A model generated the notes under the pieces. It saw nothing but the letters and a program-made list of their open reading frames with translations, was not told the origin of the DNA and made no database searches. Shown here piece by piece: positions 21,516 through 23,810 of a stretch of 23,810 nucleotides of DNA. Position numbers and translations under genes: made by a program. The stretch's first letter is position 1; each line of letters starts with the position of its first letter. Source of the stretch: a virus; IMG/VR virus record IMGVR_UViG_3300014050_000138, positions 1-23,810 of that record. One strand, written 5' to 3'.

Positions 21516-22739
21516 ATGAAAACACTACAAAATCAATATACTGCTATTACAGAAGGTAAAGGAAATAAAGACCATTTTTTAAAACAAGCCCGTCATTTAT
21601 TTCCCGAGCTTTTGACTGTAAATACTACATTTAACGATGCCATTACAATATTAAAAGGCAAAAACATTCTAACAGAAGCCGTAGGTGGTATTGTCACTCA
21701 AAACCCAAACAAACCAGATTGGTTTAAGATTTTTAACACAAACATAAAAGAAGCTGTTGGGGTTAAGGATAAAAAAGAATACGGTGACCAAAATACCTTT
21801 GAAAAAATAGACAAAGATGTAGCTAAAGATTTAGAAAGCAATTTTGATAATAGCAACCCTAAAAATATAGATAATGTTTACGGCCAATCATTCTTGATAG
21901 GTTATTTAGCTGAAATGGATGATCCTAAAAATGCAGAAAAAACAGTAGACGAATTAAAACAGATTGTAGCCAAAAACATGGCTAAAGATATTAACTATTA
22001 CGCTAAAAACGGAATGTTTGCTGTTAAAGGCATTGGTTTAGAAACATCTACTGAACCTAAAGCACCAAAAGGCAAATACAAGTCTAGTGGATACGGTGAT
22101 TTAAAAGAAAACAAAGAAAACAAACCAGAAAACCCATATAGTCTATACAAAAGTCACCCTAAATTTAAAGAAGCAGAACAAGCAATTGCTAAAGCCTTAA
22201 AAACAGCTACTAAACGGGAAGATGTTGAAAATATATTAAAAAATTATCGTGAAGCTGGAGCAGATGATACTGCCTCTAGAGAAGCTATATTTGCTGCTTT
22301 CAATAAAAAATTAAGAGAATCAGAAACCCGCTCAGTAGGCCCCATGATTAAATCTAAAGAATTCAAAGTAGGAGACAAGGTTAAATATAAAGGAATGAAT
22401 CATGAGATTACTCGCATAGTTGATGATAGAATTTATATTAAAAACTTAAAATATGGTGGAAGACCTGATACTTGGGTTAAAGCTAGTGATTTAAAAGAAT
22501 CATATGAATATGAATCTAAACTTCGTTCATTAGTTCGCAATTTAATAAAAGAAGAATTAAATGAAGGCTATGGTATGTCCTTAGAAGATGCTAAAGTTGA
22601 AGCCCAACGTATATCCCAAGAAGAGGGTGTAGTACAACACGTTGAAGAAACATCAGAAGGATCTGGAGAGTACAGAGTATCAGATTGGTACGATTCAGAT
22701 TTAACTGTTGCTTCATACCAAAACGGAATGGAATTATAA
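21516..22739 (+). CDS. Multidomain head-region protein with multiple xE sites; candidate polyprotein
   Basis: A 407-residue protein directly before the protease. The start MKTLQNQYTAITE13|G resembles a T4 internal-protein leader (MKT... ending IxE). LTE54|A and IKE79|A follow. Residues 85-195 are a domain recalled from marine T4-like phages (NIDNVYGQSFLIGYLAEM, DELKQIVAKNMAKD, GKYKSSGYGDL). Residues 205-268 are helical. Residues 283-327 are a KOW-like module (FKVGDKVKYKGMNHEITRI) resembling that at 1213. LKE328|S, then the shared amphipathic segment SKLRSLVRNLIKEELNE350|G, lead to a final domain (SLEDAKVEAQRISQEEGVV, VSDWYDSDLTVASYQ). A core or internal protein cut on head maturation is the best guess. 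Confidence 0.75.
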   Translation: MKTLQNQYTAITEGKGNKDHFLKQARHLFPELLTVNTTFNDAITILKGKNILTEAVGGIVTQNPNKPDWFKIFNTNIKEAVGVKDKKEYGDQNTFEKIDKDVAKDLESNFDNSNPKNIDNVYGQSFLIGYLAEMDDPKNAEKTVDELKQIVAKNMAKDINYYAKNGMFAVKGIGLETSTEPKAPKGKYKSSGYGDLKENKENKPENPYSLYKSHPKFKEAEQAIAKALKTATKREDVENILKNYREAGADDTASREAIFAAFNKKLRESETRSVGPMIKSKEFKVGDKVKYKGMNHEITRIVDDRIYIKNLKYGGRPDTWVKASDLKESYEYESKLRSLVRNLIKEELNEGYGMSLEDAKVEAQRISQEEGVVQHVEETSEGSGEYRVSDWYDSDLTVASYQNGMEL

Positions 22740-22741
22740 CC

Positions 22742-23344
22742 ATGAAACAAGTACTCATAGAAACAATCCCGTTTAGCATATCTCCTGTTCAATTAACAGA
22801 AGGTATGAGAGCTCCATCAGGTAATCCTATGGTAGAAGGGATATTAGCTACAGCCGAAGTAAAAAATGGAAACGGCAGATACTATTCAAAGGATTTATGG
22901 GAACGTGAAATAGATAAATACCAAGAAGTTGTTAAACAAAATAGAGCAACCGGTGAACTTGATCACCCCGAGAGCTCAATTATAAACCTAAAAAATGTAT
23001 CCCACATCATTCGAGAATTATGGTGGAATGGAGATAAAGTATTAGGTAAAATAGAAATTCTCCCAACAACATCAGGTAACATCCTTAAAGCTTTAATCGA
23101 CAACAGAGTTCAAGTTGGTGTTTCAAGTAGAGGAATGGGCTCGCTAAAACAAATGGGAGAAACATTAGAAGTACAAGACGACTTTGAACTACTTTGTTGG
23201 GATTTTGTATCAACCCCATCCAACCCCGGATCATATATGCAATTAGTAAAAGAAGGTAAAGAAAATAACATCAATCCTTACTCTAAAGCAAACAGTATTC
23301 TCACAGATATTCTTTGCGCTAACGGAACTTGCCCTCTTTTTTAA
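22742..23344 (+). CDS. gp21: Prohead core protease (gp21-like)
   Basis: A 200-residue serine protease of the T4 gp21 family, which matures the prohead by cutting scaffold, capsid and internal proteins after (L/I)-x-E and then itself. The catalytic His is in GELDHPES (H75) and the Ser in VGVSSRGMGS (S128 or S129), with conserved GRYYSKDLWEREID before and FVSTPSNPGSY after. Length is close to T4 gp21 (212). QLTE20|G near the N-terminus is a possible self-cleavage site. The ATG at 22742 is chosen over an upstream TTG lying inside the previous gene. A double-hairpin terminator follows. It is the enzyme on which the polyprotein hypothesis for this window depends. Confidence 0.93.
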   Translation: MKQVLIETIPFSISPVQLTEGMRAPSGNPMVEGILATAEVKNGNGRYYSKDLWEREIDKYQEVVKQNRATGELDHPESSIINLKNVSHIIRELWWNGDKVLGKIEILPTTSGNILKALIDNRVQVGVSSRGMGSLKQMGETLEVQDDFELLCWDFVSTPSNPGSYMQLVKEGKENNINPYSKANSILTDILCANGTCPLF

Positions 23345-23359
23345 TACAACACGCCCCCC

Positions 23360-23413
23360 TCTAAGGGTAGTCCCCTTAGACCAACCCTCCCCTAAAAAGG
23401 AGGGTTTCTTTTT
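23360..23413 (+). terminator. Tandem-hairpin terminator after the protease
   Basis: The first stem is TCTAAGGG (23360-23367) with CCCTTAGA (23373-23380). The second is AACCCTCC (23383-23390) with GGAGGGTT (23399-23406), followed by TCTTTTT. It separates the protease from the scaffold and capsid transcription unit. Confidence 0.85.
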
Positions 23414-23417
23414 GCGA

Positions 23418-23545
23418 TTTTTATAACCTTCGATATATGTATCGATGTAATATGCTATCTACATATATAGCATCGATATTAATATAATTTTATTACGCTT
23501 CATTGAATAAGCGTATTTCCCCTAAAAAATTTGAGGATAAACAAA
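23418..23545 (+). promoter_or_regulatory. Structured leader of the scaffold gene
   Basis: A non-coding leader with three small hairpins: TCGATA/TATCGA (23430-23445), ATGCTAT/ATAGCAT (23452-23473) and TACGCTT/AAGCGTA (23494-23515). ATCGAT occurs twice (23441 and 23472). A weak TTTTTATAA at 23418-23426 could be its promoter. GAGG at 23533-23536, nine bases before the ATG, is the one convincing Shine-Dalgarno sequence in the window and sets the start. Confidence 0.5.
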
Positions 23546-23810
23546 ATGAACAGCAACAGAGATTTGCTTAAAGAAGCAATCGCCGACGCTAAAGCTGTCA
23601 AGGAAACAGCAATAGCAAATGCAAAAGCCGCTCTTGAAGAAAGTTTTGGTCCATTTTTGAGAGAAAAGCTAGCTGCAAAGATAGCTGAAATAGACGAAAT
23701 GGAAGAAAATTACGAGATGGAGGAAGGCAAAGAAGAAATGGAAGAAGGTTATGGAGAAGAAATGGAAGAGTCTTACGAAATGGAAGAAGGCAAAGAAGAA
23801 ATGGACGAAG
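23546..23810 (+). CDS. gp22: Prohead scaffold protein, N-terminal part (gp22-like), cut by window edge
   Basis: The first 88 codons of a gene running off the window. The N-terminus NRDLLKEAIADAKAVKETA, then NAKAALEESFGPFLREKL, matches the usual start of the major prohead scaffold in marine T4-like phages. From residue 50 the chain is very acidic with imperfect repeats of YEMEEGKEEM, the disordered stretch typical of scaffold cores that are digested by the protease before DNA packaging. Codon use is less AT-biased than upstream genes, and the gene has a proper Shine-Dalgarno sequence, both consistent with high expression. The major capsid gene would be expected just beyond the window. Confidence 0.8.
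   Translation, partial: MNSNRDLLKEAIADAKAVKETAIANAKAALEESFGPFLREKLAAKIAEIDEMEENYEMEEGKEEMEEGYGEEMEESYEMEEGKEEMDE

Noticed and set aside
22685-22741. Upstream TTG start for the prohead protease
   Set aside because: It adds 19 residues unlike the family and lies inside the previous gene; the ATG at 22742 fits the gp21 length.
1-23810. CRISPR array, insertion sequence, integrase or toxin-antitoxin pair
   Set aside because: I looked for spaced direct repeats, transposase or recombinase motifs and paired small genes on both strands and saw none.
23700-23810. Tandem DNA repeat at the right edge
   Set aside because: The repetition follows from the acidic YEMEEGKEEM-type protein repeats of the scaffold and needs no separate DNA-level explanation.

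Overview
The window is a stretch of AT-rich genome from a tailed bacteriophage with a T4-like (myovirus-type) head module. All supported genes are on the + strand, tightly packed, often overlapping by 1-20 bases (TAATG, ATGA or TTGA junctions). Evidence for a T4-type virus is the right-hand block: terminase large subunit (gp17-like), portal (gp20-like), prohead protease (gp21-like, His/Ser catalytic residues visible) and the start of an acidic, helical prohead scaffold (gp22-like). The host cannot be read directly. A-rich translation starts with almost no Shine-Dalgarno sequences, and the very low GC, fit a marine Bacteroidota host; another AT-rich marine host remains possible.

Layout. Bases 1-10582 hold small and mosaic proteins of the kind found as conserved hypotheticals in marine T4-like phages (zinc ribbon, KOW-like, EF-hand, cupin and Cys-rich modules), a probable PD-(D/E)XK nuclease and a protein with two probable ADP-ribosyltransferase-like domains, interrupted by two GIY-YIG homing endonuclease genes. 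Bases 10585-10714 look like a free-standing small RNA unit: promoter-like motif, hairpins, strong terminator. Bases 10745-14254 hold a FAD-dependent dehydrogenase and a partly decayed duplication of its 3' end plus the adjacent 80-residue gene, with an HNH homing endonuclease lodged in the second copy. Bases 14309-15685 hold two small leader-bearing proteins and a P-loop kinase-like protein. Bases 15682-23810 are a membrane-anchored protein and the head genes.

The main point of interest joins the two halves. At least nine open reading frames begin with, or contain, the same short amphipathic leader (roughly basic-L-x-x-[LI]-I-[KR]-E...EL). It resembles the capsid-targeting leaders of T4 internal head proteins, which the gp21 protease removes at (L/I)-x-E sites. 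Several longer proteins (starts 1213, 6285, 7711 and 21516) also carry (L/I/M)-x-E followed by A, S or G between what look like separate domains. I infer a set of capsid-internal, probably ejected proteins, some made as polyproteins cut by the protease encoded at 22742-23344. This is a hypothesis from sequence pattern only.

A second system-level signal is the motif TATTTATAA (or TATGTATAA), found just upstream of most transcription-unit starts and most often 18-22 bases before the ATG. It has no visible -35 partner and is read here as the phage late-promoter element.
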